This document shows positions 35,311-43,827 of a stretch of 56,273 bases of DNA, piece after piece. Location: NCBI RefSeq assembly GCF_014837035.1, contig NZ_JACSPS010000001.1, positions 1-56,273 of the forward strand. Reading direction: 5' to 3'. Source of the DNA: Kaistella pullorum. GTDB lineage: Bacteria; Bacteroidota; Bacteroidia; Flavobacteriales; Weeksellaceae. The translations under genes were made by a program, and so were the position numbers. Numbering within the stretch: position 1 is the first letter of the stretch; every line of letters begins with the position of its first letter. The notes beneath the pieces are model-generated. The model did not search any database, was not told the origin of the DNA, and worked only from the letters and a program-made list of their open reading frames with translations.

Positions 35311-37311
35311 ATGAAAAGTCTTAAATTATTTGGACTGGCATCCGTAGTGGCTTTAAGTGCGCTCACAGGATGCAAACCAAAAGGTACAGAAACTGCGGTA
35401 AGCGGCGACGCAGCTCAGAAAGTGTATGTAGCTCCAGGCAAGTACGATGAGTTCTACAACTTTGTGAGTGGTGGTTTCAACGGTCAGGTGAACGTCTACG
35501 GATTGCCGAGTGGCCGACTGCTGAAAGTTTTGCCGGTATTCTCACAAAATCCGGAGAATGGCTACGGCTACAGCGAAGAAACCAAACCTATGCTGCAGAC
35601 TTCACACGGCTTCATTCCGTGGGATGACCAGCATCACCTTTCCCTGTCGCAGACCAATGCGGAAGTGGACGGAAGATGGCTTTTTGCGAACGCGAACAAC
35701 ACGCCACGCGTCGCAAGACTAGACCTCAAAACCTTCAAGACTGTTGAGATCCTTGAACTTCCGAATTCCGCCGGTAACCACTCTTCACCATTCCTTACAG
35801 AAAACACGGAGTTTGTAGTTGCAGGAACACGTTTCGCCGTGCCGATGGATGACGTGAGCGGTGACGTACCGATTGATACGTTCAAAGAAAATTTTAAAGG
35901 CGTACTTTCATTTATCGGAATTGATCAGCAAACCGGTGATATGGATCTAACTTTCCAGATCGAAGCGCCGGGTATCAACTTTGACCTGTCACACGCCGGA
36001 AAAGGCAAATCAAAAGACTGGTTCTTCTTTTCGTGCTACAACTCTGAAAAAGCAAATACACTGCTGGAGGTGAATGCGTCGCAAAACGACAAAGACTTCA
36101 TCATGGCAGTAAACTGGAGAAAAGCGGCAGAGCTGGTGAAAGCAGGCAAAGGAAGAAAGGTAGCCACCAACTATGCACACAACAAGTGGGATGAGAGCAC
36201 GCACAGCGCCACTTCAACCATGAAGAAAGAAGTCACTGTACTTTCTGTGGAGGACATGAAGGATGCAATGTATATGATTCCGTGTCCGAAATCTCCACAC
36301 GGATGCGATGTAGACCCAACAGGTGAATATATCATCGGTTCCGGAAAACTTGCCGCACTGATCCCTGTCTTTAGTTTTGACAAAATCCAGAAAGCGATCG
36401 CGGATAAAGCATTTGCAGGAGAATATGACGGCGTACAGGTAATCAAATATGAAGCAGCACTTTACGGTGAGGTTCAGAAACCGGGCTTAGGTCCGCTCCA
36501 TACTGAATTTGACGGAAAAGGAAACGCGTACACCTCGATGTTCGTATCTTCTGAAGTAGTGAAATGGAATATTAAAGACCTTAAAGTTTTAGACAGAACA
36601 CCAACATTCTACTCCGTAGGTCACCTGATGATCCCTGGTGGCGATTCTGGCAAACCTTTCGGGAAATATCTTGTAGCTTACAACAAGATCACGAAAGATC
36701 GCTATCTGCCCACCGGTCCGGAATTGGCACAATCAGCTCAGCTTTATGACATCAGCGGTGATAAGATGCAGTTGTTGCTGGATTTCCCAACCTTCGGCGA
36801 GCCACACTACGCGCAGGCATTACCGGGCGAGATGATCTCTAAAAATCAGGTCAAATTCTTTAAGATAGCAGAGAACAACCATCCATATGCCACCAAAGGC
36901 GAAGCAGAAAGTAAGGTGGTACGGGAAGGAAATAAAGTGCATGTGTACATGACTTCCATCCGTTCTCACTTTGCACCTGATAACATTGAAGGTATTCGTG
37001 TTGGTGATGAAGTTTACTTCCATGTCACGAACCTTGAACAGGATTGGGATGTGCCGCACGGTTTCGCGATCTTAGGAAACGAGAATGCAGAACTCCTCAT
37101 CATGCCGGGTGAAACCTGCACGCTGAAATGGGTTCCGAAGAAAGCAGGAATGTTCCCGATGTACTGTACAGACTTCTGCAGCGCGCTGCACCAGGAAATG
37201 CAGGGTTATGTGAGAGTTTCGCCCGCGGGAAGCAACACTCCGCTGATCTACTCGCTGAACAATAAAAAAGACAACGCACAAAGCCCTGTAAAATCAGGAG
37301 AAACTAAATAA
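35311..37311 (+). CDS. nosZ: Nitrous-oxide reductase, clade II
   Basis: 666 residues. It reduces N2O to N2 in the periplasm. The N-terminal signal peptide ends in a lipobox-like LTGC (C21) and lacks a twin-arginine motif, typical of Sec-dependent clade II enzymes. The beta-propeller carries CuZ ligands, e.g. WDDQHHLSLS (H108, H109). The C-terminal cupredoxin domain has the CuA site MYCTDFCSALHQEM (C619, C623, H627, M630) plus PHGFAI. All motifs are intact. A strong terminator-like hairpin follows directly. Confidence 0.97.
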   Translation: MKSLKLFGLASVVALSALTGCKPKGTETAVSGDAAQKVYVAPGKYDEFYNFVSGGFNGQVNVYGLPSGRLLKVLPVFSQNPENGYGYSEETKPMLQTSHGFIPWDDQHHLSLSQTNAEVDGRWLFANANNTPRVARLDLKTFKTVEILELPNSAGNHSSPFLTENTEFVVAGTRFAVPMDDVSGDVPIDTFKENFKGVLSFIGIDQQTGDMDLTFQIEAPGINFDLSHAGKGKSKDWFFFSCYNSEKANTLLEVNASQNDKDFIMAVNWRKAAELVKAGKGRKVATNYAHNKWDESTHSATSTMKKEVTVLSVEDMKDAMYMIPCPKSPHGCDVDPTGEYIIGSGKLAALIPVFSFDKIQKAIADKAFAGEYDGVQVIKYEAALYGEVQKPGLGPLHTEFDGKGNAYTSMFVSSEVVKWNIKDLKVLDRTPTFYSVGHLMIPGGDSGKPFGKYLVAYNKITKDRYLPTGPELAQSAQLYDISGDKMQLLLDFPTFGEPHYAQALPGEMISKNQVKFFKIAENNHPYATKGEAESKVVREGNKVHVYMTSIRSHFAPDNIEGIRVGDEVYFHVTNLEQDWDVPHGFAILGNENAELLIMPGETCTLKWVPKKAGMFPMYCTDFCSALHQEMQGYVRVSPAGSNTPLIYSLNNKKDNAQSPVKSGETK

Positions 37312-37323
37312 CAGTTTAGTAAC

Positions 37324-37347
37324 AAAGGGCAGAGTTTTCTGCCCTTT
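37324..37347 (+). terminator. Internal terminator between nosZ and the accessory genes
   Basis: AAAGGGCAGA / TCTGCCCTTT, a perfect 10-bp stem with a GTTT loop followed by T-rich sequence. It lies 12 bases after the nosZ stop and only 16 before the next ATG on the same strand. Confidence 0.85.
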
Positions 37348-37363
37348 TTTAATTTAATCCGAC

Positions 37364-37960
37364 ATGAAAAATACTGGCCTATCTAAGTTTACACGCATTC
37401 TGTTAGCCGTATGTGGAATCGCGCTGGTCATTTCAATATTTGTTCCGCTGTGGTCCATCTATCTGGAGGCGCCGCAGTACCCTGAGGGACTTTCGATGTT
37501 TCTCTGGGCAAATAAGATCACCGGCGAATATGAGATAATCAATGGACTGAATCACTATATCGGTATGAAAACCATCCATCCTGAAGATTTCTGGGAGTTT
37601 GAAGTTTTACCGTACGCACTGGGATTTTTCGCACTGCTTTGTTTTTTGGCGGCAATACTTAATAGAAAATCGTGGTTGTATGTCACCACAGTGCTGTTCC
37701 TTGTCTTTGGGGTTGCGTTTATGGTTGACTTTTGGCTGTGGGAATATGATTATGGCCATAATTTAGATCCAAATGCTGCCATCGTAGTACCGGGCATGTC
37801 ATACCAGCCGCCATTGATCGGCTTTAAGCAGTTACTCAATTTCGGCGCGTATTCATACCCAAATATTGGGGGAGGAATCATGTTTGCGGTTGCTGGTATT
37901 TTGGCTATCTTAGCTGTAATAGAATACCGGAAACCCACATCTGAACGTGTCCTTTCCTAA
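37364..37960 (+). CDS. NosB-like membrane protein of the nos cluster
   Basis: 198 residues with about four membrane segments: near 8-30, 75-95, 105-125 and 160-185. Between the first two is a periplasmic loop with EYEIINGLNHYIGMKTI, and later PGMSYQPPLIG. Membrane proteins of this type follow nosZ in clade II clusters and are called NosB, with no proven function. The His and Met in NGLNHYIGM could contact copper; this is inference. Confidence 0.75.
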   Translation: MKNTGLSKFTRILLAVCGIALVISIFVPLWSIYLEAPQYPEGLSMFLWANKITGEYEIINGLNHYIGMKTIHPEDFWEFEVLPYALGFFALLCFLAAILNRKSWLYVTTVLFLVFGVAFMVDFWLWEYDYGHNLDPNAAIVVPGMSYQPPLIGFKQLLNFGAYSYPNIGGGIMFAVAGILAILAVIEYRKPTSERVLS

Positions 37961-37991
37961 AATAATGTCTTAATAATTAAATAAAATCCGA

Positions 37992-38402
37992 ATGAAATTT
38001 CCAAAACTTCTAATTCTTGCATTTTCCGTGATCGCGATGCTTTCCTGCCAAAAAAGTGGACCAAAAGAAATCGCGCTTGGCAAAGACCAGTGTGATAACT
38101 GCCGGATGACAATCAGTCAACTTGGCTACGCCACAGAGCTGATAACCGAGAAAGGACGTGCGTATAAATTTGACGACATCATGTGCATGACGATGTACGA
38201 AAACTCAAATCCTGACAAAGCTAAAAATGCTAAACTATATGTAGTAGATTATCCTTCCGGCAAATTCCTCGAAAAAGCCAAAGCGACCTTAATCAAAGGT
38301 GGAAAAATAAAATCGCCGATGGGTGGTAATACTCAGGCCTACCAAACCCGTGCAGCAGCCGAAAAAGCTGCAGCCAACATGGGGGCAAGTCTCACCAAAT
38401 AA
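37992..38402 (+). CDS. nosL: NosL copper-chaperone lipoprotein
   Basis: 136 residues. The lipobox MLSC (C19) anchors it to the membrane. The copper-binding region is KDQCDNCRMTIS (C34, C37, M39), followed by FDDIMCMTMY with further Cys and Met. NosL delivers Cu(I) for assembly of the NosZ CuZ centre. It is followed after 6 bases by nosD. Confidence 0.93.
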   Translation: MKFPKLLILAFSVIAMLSCQKSGPKEIALGKDQCDNCRMTISQLGYATELITEKGRAYKFDDIMCMTMYENSNPDKAKNAKLYVVDYPSGKFLEKAKATLIKGGKIKSPMGGNTQAYQTRAAAEKAAANMGASLTK

Positions 38403-38408
38403 TAAATC

Positions 38409-39635
38409 ATGATCAGATTTTTGTTACTGTTGATGCCGCTATTTACATTTTCGAATGTACTTAAAGTCGGCAAAAACGAACAATTTAAAACATTAAAACA
38501 AGCTGTCGCCGCATCGAAAAGTGGCGACAGTATTTTAGTACACAGCGGCCACTACCGCGAAGGCAACATCAGCATTACGCATCCACTTTCACTGATCGGC
38601 GTTGGCAGACCCATCTTGGACGGCGAAATGAAGTACGAAATTATTTCCATGCGTGCCAACAACATCCACATCAGCGGTTTCAGAATCATCAATTCCGGCG
38701 AAGACGAAATAAAAAACATAGGCGCTGTACGGCTTTATAACAGCCAATATTCTACGATAACGAATAACATTTTCGAGAACAACTATTTCGGAATCTATAT
38801 CCAACGCGGTTTTCGCTGCCTTATTGCCAATAACAGAATCATCACATCGCGGTCAAAATCGCAGGAAGGCGTGGGCGATGGCATCCACGGATGGGTTAGC
38901 GATGAACTTTGGATCAAAAACAACCACATAGAAGGTCATAAAGACGGCATCTACCTCGAAAAAGTGATCAACTCCTACATTTACCGGAACTATTCCACCA
39001 AAAACCTGCGCTACGGTCTGCATTTCATGAACTCTAATGACGACGTGTATGTGAACAATGTTTTCGATAACAACAACGCCGGCGTAGCCGTGATGTACAG
39101 CAATAATGTCGGTATGGTGGGCAACAGTTTTATCAATAACTGGGGAGATGCCAATTATGGACTGCTGCTGAAAGACATCAGTTTCAGCAAAATAAAACAC
39201 AACCGGTTCTCAAACAATACCATCGCGATATTCATGGATGGTGCTACAAAAATCGATTTCTTCAAAAATAAGATCGAAAATAACGGTTGGGCCATGAAAA
39301 TCAATTCAAACTGCATGGAAAACAGGGTCATCAACAATAATTTCATCAATAATACCTTTGATGTAAGCACAAGTGGAACGATGGCAATGAACGATTTTAA
39401 ACGGAACTACTGGGACAAATATGAAGGCTATGATCTGGACAAAGATAAAATAGGCGACATCCCCTTCCATCCATTGAGCCTCTACGCCGTATTGGTGGAA
39501 AACAATCCATCGATCATGCTCTTGTTCCGTACTTTCTTCGTGGATTTACTCGACCGTACGGAGAAAATTCTTCCGAGCCTGACACCAGAAAACTTTGTGG
39601 ATGCCGAACCGTTAATGAAAAAAGTGGAGATTTAA
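38409..39635 (+). CDS. nosD: NosD periplasmic copper-delivery protein
   Basis: 408 residues. A signal peptide (about 1-17) is followed by a right-handed beta-helix of Asn-rich repeats such as NNIFENNYFGIYIQ and HNRFSNNTIAIFMDG (CASH/NosD family). NosD works with the NosF-NosY ABC complex at the membrane to load copper into NosZ. The order nosL-nosD-nosF-nosY is the usual one. Confidence 0.95.
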   Translation: MIRFLLLLMPLFTFSNVLKVGKNEQFKTLKQAVAASKSGDSILVHSGHYREGNISITHPLSLIGVGRPILDGEMKYEIISMRANNIHISGFRIINSGEDEIKNIGAVRLYNSQYSTITNNIFENNYFGIYIQRGFRCLIANNRIITSRSKSQEGVGDGIHGWVSDELWIKNNHIEGHKDGIYLEKVINSYIYRNYSTKNLRYGLHFMNSNDDVYVNNVFDNNNAGVAVMYSNNVGMVGNSFINNWGDANYGLLLKDISFSKIKHNRFSNNTIAIFMDGATKIDFFKNKIENNGWAMKINSNCMENRVINNNFINNTFDVSTSGTMAMNDFKRNYWDKYEGYDLDKDKIGDIPFHPLSLYAVLVENNPSIMLLFRTFFVDLLDRTEKILPSLTPENFVDAEPLMKKVEI

Positions 39636-39686
39636 AAATACTTTAAACCTCCTCAAACATCCACCCTCAGACACCCTGAAATTAAA

Positions 39687-40400
39687 ATGATAGACGTAAA
39701 GAAACTCACCAAGAAATTCAATAAGTTCACAGCGCTGGATGACCTGAACCTGCAGTTCACCGACAGTAAATCTATTGCACTGATCGGCCCGAACGGCTGC
39801 GGAAAAACGACACTTATTAAATGTATTTTAGGTCTGAATGTGATAGAAACCGGTGATATCCTGGTGGACGGAAAAAGTGTGAAGGAAGATTTCCGGTATC
39901 GTGAGAACATCGGTTATATGCCACAGATCGGCCGATACCCAGAAAACATGACTATCGGGCAGACCATACAAATGATCAAAGACACCCGAAAAATACCGGC
40001 AAGCGAACTTGATACCGAATTGCTTCAGGATTTTGCTCTTGAAAATCTTTACCACAAAAAAATGCGCACACTTTCGGGCGGTACCACACAAAAAGTAAGC
40101 GCCGTGCTGGCCTTCATGTTCAACCCCAAAATCATCATTCTCGATGAACCCACCGCAGGCCTCGATCCTTTATCATCCGAAATCCTCAAAAAGAAAATCA
40201 TTAAAGAAAAAAACAAAGGAAAACTAATCATCATCACCTCACATCTGCTGAGCGAACTCGATGAGATCATCAGTGAGGTGGTTTTCATGAATGAAGGCAG
40301 GATCATCGTGCAACAGTCTGTGGAAGATCTTATGACCGAGCATAAAACCGAAAAAATATCAGAATCTATCATCAGTATTTTAAAAGAAATGAAGAAATGA
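39687..40400 (+). CDS. nosF: NosF ABC transporter ATPase
   Basis: 237 residues. Walker A is LIGPNGCGKTTLIK, the signature is TLSGGTTQKVS, Walker B is IIILDEPTAGLDP, and the H-loop is IITSHLLSEL. It powers NosY/NosD. The stop overlaps the nosY ATG by 4 bases (ATGA), showing translational coupling. Confidence 0.95.
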   Translation: MIDVKKLTKKFNKFTALDDLNLQFTDSKSIALIGPNGCGKTTLIKCILGLNVIETGDILVDGKSVKEDFRYRENIGYMPQIGRYPENMTIGQTIQMIKDTRKIPASELDTELLQDFALENLYHKKMRTLSGGTTQKVSAVLAFMFNPKIIILDEPTAGLDPLSSEILKKKIIKEKNKGKLIIITSHLLSELDEIISEVVFMNEGRIIVQQSVEDLMTEHKTEKISESIISILKEMKK

Positions 40401-41164
40401 ACAAGATAGCCCGCTTTATACTTTTTGATATTTTAAAAAACAAGATCGTCATTTTCTACACGGTTTTGCTGTTCATCATTTCGTGGTCTGTCCTGGGCCT
40501 CGAAGGCAATTACACGAAAGCTACGCTTAGCTTGCTTAATGTAGTTTTACTCGTAGTGCCGCTCGTAAGCATCATATTTTCTACCATTTATGTTTACAAC
40601 AGCAGCCAGTTCATTGAGCTGTTGCTCAGCCAGCCAGTTGCGCGGGCAAAAGTTTGGTTTAATATTTTCCTGGGGCTTGCCACGGCTCTTATCCTGGCAT
40701 TTCTTGTAGGTTGCGGACTGCCGATACTGCTCTATTCATCTATTGAAACGGGTTTTTCGCTCATTATCATCGGTATTATGCTTTCAGTCATTTTCACGTC
40801 ATTTGCGATGCTTGCGGCAGTGCTCACACGTGACCGCGCGAAAGGAATTGGAATTTCAATTTTTATCTGGATGTTTTTCAGCATTATTTATGACGGAATT
40901 CTGCTCGTCTTAATGTTCCAGTTTGCAGACTACCCCATCGAAGGCATTATGGCAACACTTGCAGGACTCAATCCTGTGGGTCTTTCACGGATATTCGTGT
41001 TGCTGCAACTTGATATTTCAGCAATGCTGGGTTATGCCGGCGCTGTATTCGCGCAGGTTTTCGGCTCGGGCGGCGGCATGGGAATCTCGCTTGTCGTACT
41101 GCTGCTTTGGGCTGCTTTTCCGTTTTTGATTTCACTGATTAATTTTAATAAGAAAGATTTGTAG
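40397..41164 (+). CDS. nosY: NosY ABC transporter permease
   Basis: 255 residues with about six membrane helices, ABC-2 type. The N-terminus KIARFILFDILKNKIVIFY and the PVARAKVWFNIFLGLATA loop are typical. It forms the membrane part of the NosDFY complex. It is the last gene of the operon before the fasciclin promoter. Confidence 0.93.
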   Translation: MNKIARFILFDILKNKIVIFYTVLLFIISWSVLGLEGNYTKATLSLLNVVLLVVPLVSIIFSTIYVYNSSQFIELLLSQPVARAKVWFNIFLGLATALILAFLVGCGLPILLYSSIETGFSLIIIGIMLSVIFTSFAMLAAVLTRDRAKGIGISIFIWMFFSIIYDGILLVLMFQFADYPIEGIMATLAGLNPVGLSRIFVLLQLDISAMLGYAGAVFAQVFGSGGGMGISLVVLLLWAAFPFLISLINFNKKDL

Positions 41165-41167
41165 CAC

Positions 41168-41179
41168 TGACAAAAGTCA
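41168..41179. promoter_or_regulatory. Second TGA-N6-TCA site upstream of the fasciclin gene
   Basis: TGAC-AAAA-GTCA, a perfect palindrome 4 bases after the nosY stop and 32 bases (centre to centre) upstream of the site at 41198, about three helical turns. Confidence 0.5.
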
Positions 41180-41197
41180 CCGAGCAAAGATCTACTT

Positions 41198-41213
41198 TAT
41201 GATCGCAGTCATA
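41198..41213. promoter_or_regulatory. TGA-N6-TCA operator of the fasciclin gene
   Basis: TATGATCGCAGTCATA, identical to the nosZ-operon operator in 14 of 16 positions. Its centre is 30.5 bases before a -7-like box TATTTTTA at 41236-41243, the same distance as in the nosZ promoter. Confidence 0.65.
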
Positions 41214-41259
41214 CTTATTAACTTGATTTTCAGTGTATTTTTATATAAAATTAAATCAA

Positions 41260-41817
41260 ATGAAAAAGACTGTTTTTATTGTAGGAGCTTCGCTGCTGAT
41301 CCTTGCATCCTGCCAGAAAACCGACACGGTAACCGCTGCGAACACAGATGCAACAACTGAATCAGTAGGTCACGGTCAGGATGGCATTCAGGATGATGAT
41401 TCAAATCCGAATATCGTGCAGCTCGCGGTGAAAAATCCGGACCTGTCCACGCTCGTGAAAGCTGTGCAGGCCGCCAGCCTCGAAGCGCCGCTCAGCAGCA
41501 CCGGGCCTTTTACGGTATTTGCACCGCTCAATTCGGCCTTCGATAAGTTGCCTGCAGGCACGGTAGACGGCCTCATGAAACCCGATCAGGCAGATGCGCT
41601 TTCAGATATTCTGAGTTATCACACTTACGTAGGTGTCATCAAGGAAGATCAGATGTCAGACGGCCAGTCTTTAGGCATGGTAAACGGAAAAAATATTAAA
41701 ATAACAATGGTAGACGGCAAACCGGTGATCAATGGAAAAGCGAAGATCGTCGCTACAGTTCCGGCCTCAAATGGCGTGGTTTACGCAATCGACGAAGTTT
41801 TGCTTCCGGAAAAATAA
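41260..41817 (+). CDS. Fasciclin-domain lipoprotein
   Basis: 185 residues from the ATG at 41260; an in-frame GTG 27 bases upstream is unlikely because it would disrupt the signal peptide. LLILASC gives lipidated Cys18. The fasciclin domain (about 55-185) has DLSTLVKAVQAAS, GPFTVFAPLNSAFDKLP and VYAIDEVLLP. Fasciclin domains mediate adhesion or protein contacts. Shared operator geometry with the nosZ promoter suggests a role in N2O-reducing conditions. Confidence 0.9.
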   Translation: MKKTVFIVGASLLILASCQKTDTVTAANTDATTESVGHGQDGIQDDDSNPNIVQLAVKNPDLSTLVKAVQAASLEAPLSSTGPFTVFAPLNSAFDKLPAGTVDGLMKPDQADALSDILSYHTYVGVIKEDQMSDGQSLGMVNGKNIKITMVDGKPVINGKAKIVATVPASNGVVYAIDEVLLPEK

Positions 41818-41851
41818 TGCAGCTTTTTTTAATTTAATTGTTTTTAAGACC

Positions 41852-41877
41852 GCGGCTTACATTTATCTGTAAGCCGC
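41852..41877. terminator. Bidirectional terminator between the fasciclin and oxidase-like genes
   Basis: GCGGCTTAC / GTAAGCCGC, a 9-bp stem with an 8-nt loop and flanking T-rich sequence on both strands. Confidence 0.8.
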
Positions 41878-41887
41878 TTTGTTTTAT

Positions 41888-43117
41888 TTAAATCTTTGAA
41901 ATCTGCTGCGTGTTCTTCCTTTTTAAATTAAAGAACATTATCACCAATCCAATAAAAATCAGCACCGCAACCGCTAAAAGTAAATGTTGTGAGAATGGCA
42001 GCGATATGTACTTGATTGAAAGTACTCCCATAATGCCGAGTAACGCTTCCTGCAGGAAAATGCCGAGCAGATAAATTTTCAGACCGAGCAAAAGTGTCTT
42101 TCCGATGGTAAAATAATTGGTGGCAAGGATTTGACTGACAAGGAACGTTGCAATGCACATCAGCAAAACAAGATGAAGATAAGCGATGACCACGTTTCTG
42201 AAACCGAATGCAAACTGGCTCAGTGCAGGGATATTAGAACCAAGTTGCAGCGCTATTTTCACCGCAAAGGCAAATCCGACAAAGATCAGCACGAAGCGCT
42301 GCATTGGCGACCACTTCAGTACCAAATGTGTCCAACTTCTCTTTACAAAATTATAAAGCATCACGGCACCCGCCGTTTGCATCAGCGAAGCAATTACGAT
42401 AATCACGAATATATACACCGGCAGTTTTAACCAGAGAACCGAAAGCCCAAAACCTATTAAACATCCGATGAACATTAGCCAAAACAGCAGACGGTTTTCC
42501 CTGGCGCCAATTGAAGAACCGGCTTCTTTCAGCGAGTAGAGCAGCAGCCCGATGCAGGAGAAAATAAAAAATCCGTTGTACTGAAAGTGCAGGTAATAAT
42601 ATTCTGAACCGAGATACCAATCCTGAGTCACATTATTAGAACTCATCATGTAACCCAAATTGAAAACGCCCGCCGAGGAAATCACCGCAAAAAACAATCC
42701 GCCAAGGAACCAGATTTTTGAGGTATCCTGCAGTTTTCTGGAATCCATGTAAAAACAATAAGCAAATCCAAAACTGACAAAAAGTGCCGCCGCCGAAGCC
42801 GCGATCGAACCCCAAAAATAACCTCCGTAGATGAACAGTCCCAGCATGGCGAAAGACGCTGTGAGGTTGGCAATGATAAGGTAGCGGTACTTGCGTACAT
42901 TAAGGTTTGGTAAATTTTTGAGCAGATAATCGGTCAACAATACGTAAAGTATGTTGGTGATCCAGCCATAGAATGCAAAATGAGAATGCGCTTCCTGCAC
43001 ATGTTTCTGATCCAGGAACGGCAGCGAATACGGAATCTTATACCTCATCACCACGCCGAGCAGCGCTACGATCACGAAATTAAACAGTGCAAATTTCAAC
43101 CAGAACGTCCGTTGCAT
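41888..43117 (-). CDS. Heme-copper-oxidase subunit I-like membrane protein
   Basis: 409 residues from an ATG overlapping the regulator stop (TGATG). About twelve membrane helices are present. QEAHSHFAFYGWITN in helix 2, YYLHFQYNGFFIFSC in the middle and YLHLVLLMC later hold conserved His, recalling subunit I of heme-copper oxidases and NO reductases, but the full ligand set (paired His in helix 7, HxH in helix 10) is not seen. It could be a sensor, a heme or gas-handling protein, or a reduced NorB relative. Coupling with the Crp/Fnr gene suggests NO or oxygen context. Confidence 0.65.
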   Translation of the reverse strand: MQRTFWLKFALFNFVIVALLGVVMRYKIPYSLPFLDQKHVQEAHSHFAFYGWITNILYVLLTDYLLKNLPNLNVRKYRYLIIANLTASFAMLGLFIYGGYFWGSIAASAAALFVSFGFAYCFYMDSRKLQDTSKIWFLGGLFFAVISSAGVFNLGYMMSSNNVTQDWYLGSEYYYLHFQYNGFFIFSCIGLLLYSLKEAGSSIGARENRLLFWLMFIGCLIGFGLSVLWLKLPVYIFVIIVIASLMQTAGAVMLYNFVKRSWTHLVLKWSPMQRFVLIFVGFAFAVKIALQLGSNIPALSQFAFGFRNVVIAYLHLVLLMCIATFLVSQILATNYFTIGKTLLLGLKIYLLGIFLQEALLGIMGVLSIKYISLPFSQHLLLAVAVLIFIGLVIMFFNLKRKNTQQISKI

Positions 43118-43713
43118 CAATAGTAAATTTTATGGTTTACAAGTTCTATCTTATTTTCTCTTTCCATCTTCTTTACGGTACGGATCACCGTTTCTACAGC
43201 TAAACCGGTAGAATTGGCCATTTCTTTCCGCGTAACATTGATGATGGTTTTCTCCTCGTCTTCTATGCCGAGACCACGTTTGTAGATTTTCAGGAAACTC
43301 AGCACACGCTCGTGCGGACACTGATGCACGATGCTTTTTAGCCTTAAAGTTTTTTCGTAAGCTTTCTTCGCTATTTCTTTAGTAAAACCAAACATCATCG
43401 GCGGATGTTCAGCCATGAAATTTTGGAAAATATCGTCGCTGAAGTAGAAGACTTCCGCAATTTCACTTGTTATTACAGCTGTGGCGGGATATCTTTCCGC
43501 AAGCAGAAACGGCGGTTCGCCAAGGAACTGATGTTCCAGCACTTTGTTTATCAGAAACTCCTTGCCTTCAGAATCGGTGTTATAGATCTTCACTTCGCCT
43601 TTCATCAGATAATACAGGAAAGAGGCGCGCTGGTCTTCCCGGAAAAGTACATCTTTCCGCTTCAGCTGTAAGACCGGAATTCTGCCGCGTACAAGCATTT
43701 CTCGTGTAAACAT
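43117..43713 (-). CDS. Crp/Fnr-family transcription regulator
   Basis: 198 residues: an N-terminal cyclic-nucleotide-binding-like beta-roll (about 10-115), a long dimer helix, and a C-terminal winged helix (about 145-198) with VTRKEMANSTGLAVETVIRTV. The recognition helix has Glu and Arg in the E-T-V-I-R spacing that reads TGA half-sites in CRP/FNR. There is no N-terminal Cys cluster as in Fe-S FNR, so it may sense a ligand or heme instead. It is the probable regulator of the TGA-N6-TCA operators in this island. Confidence 0.9.
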   Translation of the reverse strand: MFTREMLVRGRIPVLQLKRKDVLFREDQRASFLYYLMKGEVKIYNTDSEGKEFLINKVLEHQFLGEPPFLLAERYPATAVITSEIAEVFYFSDDIFQNFMAEHPPMMFGFTKEIAKKAYEKTLRLKSIVHQCPHERVLSFLKIYKRGLGIEDEEKTIINVTRKEMANSTGLAVETVIRTVKKMERENKIELVNHKIYY

Positions 43714-43791
43714 AGATCGGATTTGTCGTAAATTTAGTTAAAATTTTCGGCACAAACGCCGGCTTTTTACACAATTACGACATATTTATCC

Positions 43792-43799
43792 TATTTTTG
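43792..43799 (+). promoter_or_regulatory. -7 box of ppk1
   Basis: TATTTTTG fits TAnnTTTG, 28 bases before the ppk1 ATG. No clear -33 element was found. Confidence 0.45.
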
Positions 43800-43827
43800 A
43801 ATCTAACCAAAAAAACCAGTTCAACAG

